Shown: piece after piece, positions 19,594 through 28,154 of the stretch
Layout: each line of letters starts with the position of its first letter
Numbering within the stretch: the stretch's first letter is position 1
Assembly (NCBI GenBank): GCA_023382715.1
Contig: JAHDWP010000022.1
Location: 1-54,994 of the forward strand
Length of the DNA: 54,994 bases
Source: Anaerolineae bacterium
Lineage (GTDB): Bacteria > Chloroflexota > Anaerolineae > Aggregatilineales > Aggregatilineaceae
Direction: 5' to 3'
Translations under genes and position numbers: made by a program
The notes under the pieces: model-generated
Told to the model about the DNA's origin: nothing
The model's database searches: none
Seen by the model: the letters and a program-made list of their open reading frames with translations, nothing else

Positions 19594-21075
19594 CTAATTG
19601 CTCGCCGGGCCGTGCAAGTGGACGGCGTCCGGCGCGGCGACTCTGCGCCGCCGGTCCAGCCGGAAGGCGAGCACGGCCAGCACCACGCCGATCGCGACCA
19701 GCACCGCCCCGGCCAGGAAAGCTGCCTGCACCCCTTCGACGATGGCCCAGGCGGGCGCGTTGCTGGCGTCCACCCCGTGATCCAGGCGAGTCACCGCGTA
19801 GACGCGGCTGGCGAAGACCGCGCCGATCAGCGGCAGGCCGGTCACCTGGCCGAAAGCGCGCGACAGTGACAGCAGCCCCGAAGCCACGCCCAGCCGTTCG
19901 CGCGGGGCGGCCCCCATGATCGCGCTGTTGTTGGGCGACTGGAACATGCCCGCGCCCAGTCCCAGCGGCAGCAGGCGCACGATGTAGCCGATTGTAGAGG
20001 TGTCTTCGCGCAGCGAGGCGATGCTCAGGCACGCGCCCACGACGATCACCAGCCCCACCAGCGAAATGCCGCGCGAGCCATAGCGATCCGACAGCGATCC
20101 GGCGATGGGCGCGGTCAGGCCGAGCGCCGCCGGCACGACCGTCAGGAACAGCCCGACCTGGCGTGGATCGTACCCCTTGACCCGTTCCAGATAGAAGGGC
20201 AGCACGAACATTCCGGCGATGACAATAAAGACCAGGAAACCGGTCAGCAGGCTGATGCTGAACAGCGGGTCGCGGAACAGGCGCAGGTCTACCATCGGCT
20301 GGGCCAGGCGCTTCTCAACAGCCAGGAACACAGCGAATCCTACCACTGCGCCGGTTAGCAGCGCGATGATGGCCGGGCTGTCCCAGCCCCGTTCCGGGCC
20401 GAAGGTCAGGCCGAGCGCCAGCGTCAGCAGGGTGATCAGCAGCAGGACAGCGCCCGCCCCGTCGAAACGCTGGCCGCCGGGCGGGCGCCAGTCGGGGACA
20501 TGGCGCTGCACCAGGATCAGCCCGGCAATGCCCACCGGCAGATTGACCAGGAAGATGGCCCGCCAGCCGACCGAGCCGATCAGCAGCCCGCCGACCGTCG
20601 GGCCGATGCTGATGCCCAGCGAGACGATGGTGCCCATGATGCCCAGGGCGCGCCCGCGCTCGGTGCGCGGGAAGGCCTCGGTGACGATGGCCATGCCCAG
20701 CGCCTGCATCATCACCGCGCCAACGCCCTGCACGACGCGGAAAGCGATCAGAAAGCCGACCGATGGGGCCAGCCCACATAGCAGCGAGGCGGCGGTGAAA
20801 ACGACCATGCCGGCCAGGTAGATGCGCTTCTTGCCGATCATGTCGCCCAGCCGGGCCACACCCAGAATCAGCGAGGTGACGACCAGCAGGTAGGCGACGA
20901 CGACCCACTGCACAGTGGCGAAATGGGCGTTGAGCTTTTCTTCGAGCGTGGGCAGGGCCACATTGACGATGCTGCTGTCAATGGTCGAGAGGAAGGTGCC
21001 CATTGCGATGCTGAGCAGCACCCACCATTTGCGCGAATAGTCGGCCTGGGGGGTGGGGGCAGTTGCTGATGTCAT
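19594..21075 (-). CDS. DHA2-family MFS drug-type exporter
   Basis: A 493-residue inner-membrane proton antiporter with about 14 predicted helices. Family motifs are visible: TFLSTIDSSIVNVALPTL in TM1 (motif D1), GDMIGKKRIYLAG in the first cytoplasmic loop (motif A) and the RVVQGVGAVMMQALGMAI region (motif B/C). This is the EmrB/QacA type that exports hydrophobic compounds. Its ATG overlaps the stop codon of the DUF262 gene (ATGA) and no Shine-Dalgarno is evident, so expression may depend on translational coupling. The substrate is unknown. Confidence 0.88.
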   Translation of the reverse strand: MTSATAPTPQADYSRKWWVLLSIAMGTFLSTIDSSIVNVALPTLEEKLNAHFATVQWVVVAYLLVVTSLILGVARLGDMIGKKRIYLAGMVVFTAASLLCGLAPSVGFLIAFRVVQGVGAVMMQALGMAIVTEAFPRTERGRALGIMGTIVSLGISIGPTVGGLLIGSVGWRAIFLVNLPVGIAGLILVQRHVPDWRPPGGQRFDGAGAVLLLITLLTLALGLTFGPERGWDSPAIIALLTGAVVGFAVFLAVEKRLAQPMVDLRLFRDPLFSISLLTGFLVFIVIAGMFVLPFYLERVKGYDPRQVGLFLTVVPAALGLTAPIAGSLSDRYGSRGISLVGLVIVVGACLSIASLREDTSTIGYIVRLLPLGLGAGMFQSPNNSAIMGAAPRERLGVASGLLSLSRAFGQVTGLPLIGAVFASRVYAVTRLDHGVDASNAPAWAIVEGVQAAFLAGAVLVAIGVVLAVLAFRLDRRRRVAAPDAVHLHGPASN

Positions 21076-22865
21076 TGATCGCTAGCTGCGTCTGCCTGGT
21101 AGCTTGAGCACGGGATAGTCTCAAACCCCTCCCGAATAACGTACGCCATGAGCATACGCCGCTGCGCCAGAAATGTCTCGTAGTCCATTGTATGCCAGTT
21201 TTTGGGTAAGGCGTGCCATTTCATCATCTGGCTCAAACCGTACTCCGAGAATCGAGACGCATACTCAGGATAGTATTCTGAAGGCGCAGCATCAGCGATG
21301 CCAGCGTTGTCTCCCCATTCCACGAGAGCATAGTTGGCAATCTGATTTGTATCACGCACGGCGTCATAACCCAGCCTCTTGAGATAACCTCTGGGGAAAA
21401 GATGATGTCTTTCAACCGAGCTACGGTAGCTTTTCAAGGCAGGATCGAGTAACTCGGACACCTTGAGATGCGAGAATAGGACGCGAGCATCCAGAAGATT
21501 TAGAGCCGCATAATAGGCAGACAGAGCGGGGCTTCTGGCAGCCGATGTCTCTAGCTCGGCGGGTAGAGTGATTTGCCAGAAATCATTCGTGAGCACACTG
21601 TCAGTGAGGCGCTCGAGAGTCAGTTCAAACTCGTTGGCGCTGTTTATACCGCGCAGGCGAGCCAAGTCCTGATCCATCATGCTCTCTGGCGACCCAGTGT
21701 AGCGCCGAGTCAACGTGGTCATGAAGAACCAACGAGCCATCACATTCCGTAGTGTGAAAGGGTCAACATTATACTGATACTTGCCAATAAGATAGAAGGC
21801 GTAAGCATAGAATAGAGAAACCTCTGAAGTGATCATCGCGTTACTGCGAAAACCAGCACGAATGAGCACTTTGAGATAATCGTGCCAGTTTTGTAGGTGG
21901 AGGACTTTGCTTTGCGCTTCTTTGAGTACCTGGAATTGTTGGACTCGGCGTTCGTCAGAGAACAGCTCGGTCTCAAGGTCTTTCCCACGCAAGATTGAGT
22001 ACACATGTTGCAGACGTGCACGCTTGAAACCAAACGCCACCGCTGTTCGCAGCAACTGATCTGGCTCAGGATTCACAAAGTGATTGTGCGGGGATGGCTC
22101 GCCACTGAGAGCAGGGTGTCGGGACTCACGGGAGAAACGCTCCAGATCGGCACGCCCTTCATCCCAAAACACTGATAGCAAGGTGAGGATAAAGTCTGCC
22201 TGGCGGAGTTGAACGCCTTTGCTGTTGATGCGCACAAAAATGTCGGCTACCTGCTCCTCATCAACAGTAGAGGCAATTTCCAGTGCGGTAAACGGGTAGT
22301 TCTGCAAATCAAACAGGCGATCAATGGCTTCGCTGATTAGTTCCTCTTCGTCTGCTGCTACCTCTTTGGAGTGACGCAATTTCGACAAGAAGTCCTTGAC
22401 GAGTTTGTATGATGATGCGCCTTCCGTCCACAAGGTGGAAATATCGTAAATGAACTCCGGATCTCGTTGAATGGCAGCATCACTGACCTCGAACAGGGCG
22501 TCGCGCGGGCGGAATGCGATCCGTATTTGCGACTCTCGATAGTCTTTGGTCAAGACAGGCAAACCACGCAGGACCGCGTACAAAGAAGTCAGCCTCTGCT
22601 GTCCATCTACAATCAACAGTCGCGGGACCTTCTTTTGTCTCCCCAGGGTGCCGATTTGCCGAGTGCCACTGAAATGATCGTTGGCCCAAAACAGCAGGTA
22701 TCCAACAGGGAAGCCCTTGTACATCGAGTCAAAGAGATCGCGAACTTTGGCGGGCGTCCACACAAATGGACGTTGTATGTCTGGCAATCCGATGTCGCCA
22801 AACTCAATGTCTTGAATGAGCTTTGAGAGAGAGTAGTCCACTTTCTTAAACAAAGTTGCGCTCAT
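21072..22865 (-). CDS. DUF262 (GmrS/ParB-like) protein with C-terminal HNH-type region
   Basis: A 597-residue protein. The N-terminal DUF262 domain (GDIGLPDIQRPFVWTPAKVRDLFDSMYKGFPVGYLLFW, then LLIVDGQQRLTSLYAVL with the DGQQR nucleotide-hydrolysis motif) spans residues about 15-230. A helical middle follows. The C-terminal HHLFPRGYLKRLGYD (about residue 515) is a DUF1524/HNH-like nuclease motif. Related proteins include GmrSD-type type IV restriction enzymes, so a defence role against modified DNA is plausible but inferred. The start at 22865 has GGAG 8 nt upstream. Base composition is clearly AT-richer than its neighbours, suggesting horizontal acquisition. It overlaps the MFS gene start. 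Confidence 0.8.
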   Translation of the reverse strand: MSATLFKKVDYSLSKLIQDIEFGDIGLPDIQRPFVWTPAKVRDLFDSMYKGFPVGYLLFWANDHFSGTRQIGTLGRQKKVPRLLIVDGQQRLTSLYAVLRGLPVLTKDYRESQIRIAFRPRDALFEVSDAAIQRDPEFIYDISTLWTEGASSYKLVKDFLSKLRHSKEVAADEEELISEAIDRLFDLQNYPFTALEIASTVDEEQVADIFVRINSKGVQLRQADFILTLLSVFWDEGRADLERFSRESRHPALSGEPSPHNHFVNPEPDQLLRTAVAFGFKRARLQHVYSILRGKDLETELFSDERRVQQFQVLKEAQSKVLHLQNWHDYLKVLIRAGFRSNAMITSEVSLFYAYAFYLIGKYQYNVDPFTLRNVMARWFFMTTLTRRYTGSPESMMDQDLARLRGINSANEFELTLERLTDSVLTNDFWQITLPAELETSAARSPALSAYYAALNLLDARVLFSHLKVSELLDPALKSYRSSVERHHLFPRGYLKRLGYDAVRDTNQIANYALVEWGDNAGIADAAPSEYYPEYASRFSEYGLSQMMKWHALPKNWHTMDYETFLAQRRMLMAYVIREGFETIPCSSYQADAASDQ

Positions 22866-23112
22866 AGCTATGACTCCATCATGAGTCTTGCACAAGACCG
22901 AAATGCTGTCGTCATGCGGGCAGCATAGTCTTATTCTAGCTAATATCCATGAGGCTCTAGAATATGCCAGTGAGACAAGATGCACAAGTGGGGCTGGTCA
23001 AGTATACCGTAACTTTATACAATCGTGTCCTGACCCACCCCGTCGAGGGCCAACAGAACAGCGCCCTGGACGCGGTGACAGGCCGGCCAATCTACCAGGA
23101 TCGGATCGCTCG

Positions 23113-24087
23113 ATGAACATTCACTACACACTGGACGACAGCGCCGCCCGCTTGCCGCTCTCCATTCGCAGCAGCGAAGCCGTCTGGGATCGCGCCGCCG
23201 ACCTGCGCTCGTCGCCAGGCGTGCAGCTTGTCGAGCTGACAACGCAGCACCTGCTGCCCACCGGCCTGACGCTGGTTGACGAGCTGGCGGACTACTTTGA
23301 GGCAGGCGCGCCCAGCGACAGCGACCCCTACGGCCTGGGGCCGTGCTTCGAGCAGCGCGCCATGCTCGAAGACCTGCTGCGCGACGTGCGCGAGACGCAG
23401 CCCGGCCTGGTGGCGCTGCACGAGGTCGCCGAGCTTTTCCCGCTCGACTTCACCCACGACCTGCAATTCATGCTGGCCCTCACCGTCATCGGCTACCCCG
23501 CCTTCGGCTACGTGCGCACCTACAAGGACTCCGAGGGCGAGGAGTATCACGGGCTGGTCGTCAACCTGGCCCAGGCCCGTCCGCACGTCGAGGGGCTGTT
23601 GGGGCACTTCTCGCTGGAGCGGCTGGTCAACCTGATCCGGCACGGCTTCTTCAACCACGAGGGGTTTCTGCTGACCTACAGCGCCTACTGCGACGCCATC
23701 GGGCGCGCGCCAGAGCACCCCGCCGAGCGCGCCAAAGACCGACTGATGCGGCGCGGCATCGCCTGGCACCTGAGCTACCGCCACGACTTCGCCTTCTACG
23801 ATCAGGTCCTGGGGCTGGACGCCGCCCAACTCTCCAGCTACGTGGCGCGGCACAACGCACACCTGGCCAGCGTGGAGAAGAAACGCGGCGATGACGCGCT
23901 CGCCCAAACCCTGGACGCGCCGGAGCCGGAGCAGCCCTGGGGCGACATCGCGGGCTACTTCGCGGCGCGGGCCATCGCTGAGGCGCACGGTGATGAAGGG
24001 CTGCGCGAGTCAGTGGCGCAGGGGGCGGCTCACTTCCTGCGGCTGTACCACGCGCTGGGCCTGCCCGCGCTGACCTTCGGCGGCTGA
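23113..24087 (+). CDS. Conserved protein of unknown function
   Basis: A 324-residue predicted soluble protein with no signal peptide. Seen: an acidic N-terminal half, a central block DFTHDLQFMLALTVIGYPAFGYVRTY, and a helix LVNLIRHGFFNHEGFLLTY with closely spaced His residues. This loosely recalls the peptidase-like DUF2268/DUF5700 families, but without an intact HExxH. A catalytic role is therefore not supported. The start at 23113 is preferred over upstream in-frame codons because MNIHYTLDD begins the conserved-looking part and the upstream DNA is AT-rich spacer. It is transcribed towards a shared terminator region with the gene at 24171. Confidence 0.6.
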   Translation: MNIHYTLDDSAARLPLSIRSSEAVWDRAADLRSSPGVQLVELTTQHLLPTGLTLVDELADYFEAGAPSDSDPYGLGPCFEQRAMLEDLLRDVRETQPGLVALHEVAELFPLDFTHDLQFMLALTVIGYPAFGYVRTYKDSEGEEYHGLVVNLAQARPHVEGLLGHFSLERLVNLIRHGFFNHEGFLLTYSAYCDAIGRAPEHPAERAKDRLMRRGIAWHLSYRHDFAFYDQVLGLDAAQLSSYVARHNAHLASVEKKRGDDALAQTLDAPEPEQPWGDIAGYFAARAIAEAHGDEGLRESVAQGAAHFLRLYHALGLPALTFGG

Positions 24088-24105
24088 GCCGCGGCTGGCA
24101 GAGAC

Positions 24106-24150
24106 TCACAACAAAACAGGGCGCAGGCTCCAATGGCCGCTGCGCCCTGT
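24106..24150 (-). terminator. Rho-independent terminator of the DUF4097-like gene
   Basis: An 11-bp stem (ACAGGGCGCAG / CTGCGCCCTGT, 24116-24126 with 24140-24150) lies between convergent genes. Read on the minus strand it is followed by TTTGTTGTG, so it serves the minus-strand gene best; the plus-strand side has no T run. Confidence 0.6.
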
Positions 24151-24170
24151 GCGCTGCGAGAAATGAGACG

Positions 24171-24992
24171 TCAGCGCGCCCGGATGGTCACATCGCCGAT
24201 GTTGGAGCGCACAGCGAGCGTCGCCCCGCCGTCTCCGGCGGTGCCGCGCACCGACGCGGCGGTTACCCCATCGCTGCGGGTTATATTACGCAGAGCGACA
24301 CCCGTGACCGTCACCCGCCCGACGCTGGTTTCTGCGTCCACGCGCGCCGACAGCGCGCCGTCCACGCGCACGGTCACGGCCCCGACGTTCGTGGTCACTT
24401 CATAGCTGCCCTGCGCGCCGAGCACCCCCTCCAGCTCGACATCGCCCACGTTGCTGGACACCGTCAACCCGGAGAGCGCCTCCACGTCCAGCAGCCGGAC
24501 GCGGCCCACATCCACCATGACAGCAGCGCCCTCGCCAAGCTGCACACCACGCACCTGCACGTCGCCGACGTTGTTAACCAGGCGCAGCCCGATTGCTGGC
24601 GGGACGGTGATCGTCAGGTCTACGGTGTTGGCACGTGTCTGGTTTTCGAGCGCCGGCTGGACGCTGTTGATGGTGATGGCCTCCGCTTCCTGGCCGATGA
24701 TCAGGGGCATCGCCGCCAGTTCCGCCTGCGCCTCCGCTTTCGTCTGGCCATAGGCTGTCTTCACATAGGCGACGACGACCTGGTTCGGGTTGTCCCCCGC
24801 CTGGATGGTGATCTCGCCGACGCCGCTAGTGAGATTGAGCGTCATCGGGGCGCCGTTGAGCGCGATAACCTCTCTGCCGGACTCGGACACGCTTTCCTTC
24901 TCGCTGATCATGGTCTCACCTCCACAGGCGGCCAGCAGAACCATCGCGAATGCGAGCACGCTCAGCACAATCACGCGCTGGTACAGCATCAT
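24171..24992 (-). CDS. Lipoprotein with DUF4097-like beta-helix repeats
   Basis: A 273-residue protein with a lipoprotein signal (LAFAMVLLAACGG, lipobox LAAC). The mature part contains recurring short beta repeats: SGVGEITIQAGD, NNVGDVQVRGVQL, VDVGRVRLLDVE, SNVGDVELEGV, TNVGAVTVRVDG, TSVGRVTVTGV and SNIGDVTIRAR. These form the right-handed beta-solenoid expected of DUF4097/DUF2807 adhesin-type proteins. The start at 24992 has AGGAG upstream. It is likely an envelope structural or adhesion protein; no catalytic residues are seen. Confidence 0.78.
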   Translation of the reverse strand: MMLYQRVIVLSVLAFAMVLLAACGGETMISEKESVSESGREVIALNGAPMTLNLTSGVGEITIQAGDNPNQVVVAYVKTAYGQTKAEAQAELAAMPLIIGQEAEAITINSVQPALENQTRANTVDLTITVPPAIGLRLVNNVGDVQVRGVQLGEGAAVMVDVGRVRLLDVEALSGLTVSSNVGDVELEGVLGAQGSYEVTTNVGAVTVRVDGALSARVDAETSVGRVTVTGVALRNITRSDGVTAASVRGTAGDGGATLAVRSNIGDVTIRAR

Positions 24993-25024
24993 GGTATTGG
25001 CTCCTGCCATATCCGGGGTTTGCC

Positions 25025-25214
25025 GGGTGCGTGCAAAGGTTGACAGCGACTCGCCGGGCGCAGGGCAGTGACCTCACCCCCAGCCGCGCTACGCTCGACT
25101 TGCCCCCTCTCCGCGTCGGAGAGGGGGTGGCGAGGCGCTGACGCGCCGCGCGGGGGTGAGGTCAAGGGGGGCCTAGCAGAGCAGTGCCCACCCTGACAGG
25201 TTTTGCGCGCACCC
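25025..25214. repeat. Spacer element with inverted GGGTGCGTGCAAA ends (family A, copy 1)
   Basis: A 190-bp element beginning GGGTGCGTGCAAAGGTTGAC and ending CTGACAGGTTTTGCGCGCACCC. It is highly similar along its whole length to 43206-43396, in the same orientation. Internal inverted arms include CCCCTCTCCG / CGGAGAGGGGG and GCGCTGACGCGCCGCGC. It has no ORF and no transposase. Confidence 0.8.
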
Positions 25215-25287
25215 GGTTTGTTGTTTTGCATCACGCTACTGCTTTACTACGCAGCGTGGGCCGCCGGGTTGCGCTCAGGGTTGCCGC

Positions 25288-25767
25288 TCAGGTATCTTCG
25301 GCGGCGAGGGCGGCGGTGCATTCGGCGCAGTAGCCGATGAAACAGGAATGCGCGGTGACGACGGTCACGCCCAGCCGGGCGGTGACTTCCTCGCGAAAGG
25401 CGTCCACGATGTCTGGCTCGACCGGCACAATCGCCCCGCAGCGTTTGCAGGTCAGCGTGTAGCTTTCGCGCCGGGCGCGGAAGCGGTATTCCTCGCGCGC
25501 CTGGTCGGTGTCCACCAGCCGCCCCTCAACCAGTCCCAACTCCTTGAACAGGGCCAGCGTGCGGTAGACCGTCGCCAGGCTGAGGTCGGCGGCGCGCAGC
25601 CCGGCCAGCCGATGCCAGGTCTCGGCGTCGAGGAAGCCGCCCTGGTCGCGCATGACGCGCAGCAGGGCCAGGCGTTGCGTGGTGATGCGCAGCCCGGCAG
25701 TCCGAAAGGCGCTGCGCAGCGCCTCGTCGTCGGCATCGTCGTGCAAGGGCAGGTGCCTGTGAGTCAT
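25288..25767 (-). CDS. fur: Fur-family metal-responsive repressor
   Basis: A 159-residue regulator. The N-terminal winged helix is at about residues 15-95 (TTQRLALLRVMRD, LSLATVYRTLALFKELGLV). The C-terminal dimerisation and metal domain has CKRCG (about residue 110) and CAEC (about residue 147), the structural zinc Cys pairs. It is divergent from an ABC importer of the siderophore/haem/cobalamin class, 234 bp away, which fits iron (Fur) sensing. Zur or PerR cannot be ruled out. Probable operators lie in the shared upstream region. Confidence 0.85.
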   Translation of the reverse strand: MTHRHLPLHDDADDEALRSAFRTAGLRITTQRLALLRVMRDQGGFLDAETWHRLAGLRAADLSLATVYRTLALFKELGLVEGRLVDTDQAREEYRFRARRESYTLTCKRCGAIVPVEPDIVDAFREEVTARLGVTVVTAHSCFIGYCAECTAALAAEDT

Positions 25768-25825
25768 GACAACCCCGCTGCTCCGCGTTCAAGATGGGCG
25801 ATGAGATGCCCTCCTCCAAGTCTGA

Positions 25826-25836
25826 TTATGTCATAA
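25826..25836. promoter_or_regulatory. Palindrome TTATGTCATAA upstream of fur
   Basis: A perfect 11-bp palindrome (TTATG-T-CATAA) in the AT-rich fur/ABC intergenic region, 59 bp from the fur start. It is shorter than a consensus Fur box, so it is only a candidate operator for autoregulation. Confidence 0.35.
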
Positions 25837-25885
25837 CATGCTGTTCGGCCAAAACGCAACACAAAAATTGCCCGAATCTATAAAA

Positions 25886-25915
25886 GTGACTGAGATTTAC
25901 TGAGATTTCTATATT
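25886..25915 (+). promoter_or_regulatory. Promoter with tandem ACTGAGATTT repeat before the ABC importer operon
   Basis: A 10-bp motif, ACTGAGATTT, is directly repeated at 25889-25898 and 25899-25908. It overlaps a candidate GTGACT -35 (25886-25891) and TATATT -10 (25910-25915) spaced by 18 bp. The repeat occupies the spacer between the boxes, a position suited to a repressor such as the divergently encoded Fur protein. Confidence 0.4.
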
Positions 25916-26001
25916 GTCATGCGCACCTTGTCCGGCTACAATCCGTCCCAATTGGCCGGAACGGTTTGCACCGTATTAGGATTTAGGCAAAAAGGAGAAC
26001 A

Positions 26002-26943
26002 ATGAAGATGCAATCTGCAACCTCCGCGCGCCGTATTATTTCCGCGCTGCTGGCGCTGATGCTGATCGCCGCGGTGGGTGTCCCCCTCGCCGCCGCCCAA
26101 GAGGCGAGCGAGCCGCGCACGATCGTGGACTTTGCGCGCCGCCAGATCACGCTCGAAGCGCCGCCGCAGCGCGTCGTGGGCATGAGCGCCTCGATCAGCG
26201 AAATGCTCTTCGCCATCGGCGTGTCCCCGGTGGGCGTCACGTCGGGCATGGACTACCCGCCCGAAGCGGCTGCCCTGCCCGACATCGGGACCGGCTATCA
26301 GCCCAACCTGGAAGCGCTGGCTGCCCTGGAGCCGGACCTGATCATCGGCAACGCCCAGCTCAATATGAATATTCTGGACAAGCTGGAAGCCATCGCGCCG
26401 ACGATCATGATCATGACCATGACGGCGAGCGATGTGCCGCAGAACGTGCGCCTGCTCGGCCAGGCGACCTGGCACGATACCGAGGCCGAGTACCTGGCCC
26501 GCGCCTATGACGGCTACCTGGCCCTGGCCGACAAGATCGGCGCATCGCACGAAGGGCCGAGCATCGTCTTCATCGTCGGCACGCTCGACGTGCCCAACTA
26601 TGGCAAGTCCGCCACCTACTTCGGCGACATGGCCAAGCGCCTGGGCGCGGTCAACATCGCCGACAGCGAAGCCGATGCCGGGCCATTCCCTGGCTACGCT
26701 CAGCTCAGCCTCGAGGCGATTGTGGATGCCGACCCGGACTTCGTGTTCACCGTGACGCGCGGCTCGCCGACGCCCATGCCAGAGACCATGGCCAGCGACC
26801 CGCTCTGGTCGTCGCTGTCGGCTTTTCAGAATGCGCGCGTGATCGAGCTGGACAACCGCCTGTTCGTCGAATCGCCCGGCCCGCGCTTCATCGAGGCGAT
26901 GGCCCAGTTGTTTGACATCCTCTACGGCGAAGGGATGGAATAA
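26002..26943 (+). CDS. ABC importer substrate-binding protein (siderophore/haem/B12 type)
   Basis: A 313-residue class III periplasmic or surface binding protein. The N-terminal signal peptide ends near AAAQEA (about residue 33). The mature protein has the typical two-lobe pattern: PQRVVGMSASISEMLFAIGV, PNLEALAALEPDLIIGN, and a closing WSSLSAFQNARVIELDNRLF. It captures a metal chelate or corrinoid outside the cell. AAGGAGAAC precedes the ATG. It is the first gene of an operon with FecCD-type permease and ATPase and is divergent from fur, so an iron-chelate ligand is the favoured guess. Confidence 0.88.
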   Translation: MKMQSATSARRIISALLALMLIAAVGVPLAAAQEASEPRTIVDFARRQITLEAPPQRVVGMSASISEMLFAIGVSPVGVTSGMDYPPEAAALPDIGTGYQPNLEALAALEPDLIIGNAQLNMNILDKLEAIAPTIMIMTMTASDVPQNVRLLGQATWHDTEAEYLARAYDGYLALADKIGASHEGPSIVFIVGTLDVPNYGKSATYFGDMAKRLGAVNIADSEADAGPFPGYAQLSLEAIVDADPDFVFTVTRGSPTPMPETMASDPLWSSLSAFQNARVIELDNRLFVESPGPRFIEAMAQLFDILYGEGME

Positions 26944-28020
26944 GTGCACGCCGAGGCTGCACCTCCGGCCTCAGCTTCTCACGCGCTCGGCCTCGCGCGC
27001 CGGCGCCTGATCACCCGCCTGATGATCATCGCCCTGAGCAGCCTGCTGCTGCTTGGGGCGATGATCCTGGCGCTGGGCAGTGGCGCGCAGTCCATCGCCC
27101 CGGACGAGGTCATCCAGGCGCTGCAAGACCGCGAGAGCGTCAGGAAGTCGGTCGCCCTGATCATCCACGAAGTGCGCCTGCCGCGCGCGCTGGCCGGGGC
27201 GCTGGTGGGCCTGAACCTGGCCGTGGCGGGCGCGCTGCTGCAAGGCGTGGTGCGCTCGCCGCTGGGCGATCCCTACATCCTGGGCGTGTCTGCCGGGGGC
27301 GGGTTCGCGGCGGCGGCCACCTCGCTGCGCGTCGAGGGCTTCCCGCCGGACGCTGTGCCGGTCATGGCCTTCATCGGCGCGCTGATCGGCGCGTTGATCG
27401 TCTACGCCATCGCCTGGGACGGCTCCGGCGTCACCACGACGCGCCTGGCCCTGGCCGGCGTCGCCCTGACGGCGATGATGAGCGCGCTGACCACGACGGT
27501 CGTCGTCATGTCCGTGCAGGGCGGCGGGCAGATCATCTTTCAATGGCTGGTCGGTGGGCTGTACACGGCGAGCTGGCGCGAGTACCACCTGATCGTCCCC
27601 TACAGCATCGCCGGGTTCGTGCTGGCCATGCTGTTGGCCAAGCGCGCCAACATCCTGGCCCTGGGCGACGAAATGGCCCAGGGGCTGGGCCTGCGCGTGG
27701 AATGGACGCGCTTCCTGATGAGCGCCGTCGCCGCTGTGCTGGCGGGCAGCGCGGTCGCTGTGGCCGGGCTGATCGCCTTCGTCGGGCTGCTGGTGCCCTT
27801 CGTGGCGCGGCGGCTGGTCGGGTCGGACTTCCGTTTTCTGCTGCCGGTGAGCGCGCTGCTGGGCGCGGCGCTGATAGTGAGCGCGGATACGGCAGCGCGG
27901 GTGACTTTTCCGGCACTGTTCCACCTGAAGAACATCGAGTTTCCGGTGGGGATCATCACCGCGCTGATCGGCGGGCCGCTCTTTCTGTGGCTGGTGCGCG
28001 CTCGCCGGACGCAGTGGTGA
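26944..28020 (+). CDS. FecCD-family ABC importer permease
   Basis: A 358-residue integral membrane subunit with about ten helices. FecCD/BtuC hallmarks: EVRLPRALAGALVGLNLAVAGALLQGVVRSPLGDPYILGVSAGGGFAAA (residues about 75-125) and LIAFVGLLVPFVARRLVGSDFRFLLP (about 275-300). It forms the transmembrane channel as a homodimer. The start is a GTG immediately after the stop codon of the binding protein, implying coupled translation; the next in-frame ATG (27019) would trim the N-terminal cytoplasmic segment. Confidence 0.9.
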   Translation: MHAEAAPPASASHALGLARRRLITRLMIIALSSLLLLGAMILALGSGAQSIAPDEVIQALQDRESVRKSVALIIHEVRLPRALAGALVGLNLAVAGALLQGVVRSPLGDPYILGVSAGGGFAAAATSLRVEGFPPDAVPVMAFIGALIGALIVYAIAWDGSGVTTTRLALAGVALTAMMSALTTTVVVMSVQGGGQIIFQWLVGGLYTASWREYHLIVPYSIAGFVLAMLLAKRANILALGDEMAQGLGLRVEWTRFLMSAVAAVLAGSAVAVAGLIAFVGLLVPFVARRLVGSDFRFLLPVSALLGAALIVSADTAARVTFPALFHLKNIEFPVGIITALIGGPLFLWLVRARRTQW

Positions 28021-28140
28021 GGGGGTGGTTGGTGGTTGGCTGGCAGTAACCGATGATTTGGGTTGAGTTATGGTAACGATCAGTCACCAAAAACCAATAA
28101 CCGTTAACCAATACCCGATAACCAATACCCGCATTCAGAG
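28021..28140. repeat. Degenerate TTGGT/ACCAA repeat spacer
   Basis: GGTGGTTGGTGGTTGGCTGG at the left is roughly inverted relative to CCAATAACCGTTAACCAATACC at the right, with several reiterations of AACCAATA. A related GGTTGGTTGTTGGTGGCTGG sits at about 16001-16021. It is non-coding and interrupts the importer operon. Confidence 0.55.
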
Positions 28141-28154
28141 CAAGAGAGCCGTCC

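Noticed and set aside
23092-23988. 298-codon minus-strand frame opposite the unknown protein at 23113
   Set aside because: The plus-strand frame has a more protein-like composition and a sensible start; the minus frame looks like a shadow.
28021-28140. CRISPR-like repeats in the importer operon gap
   Set aside because: The units are short, irregular and lack spacers of constant length.
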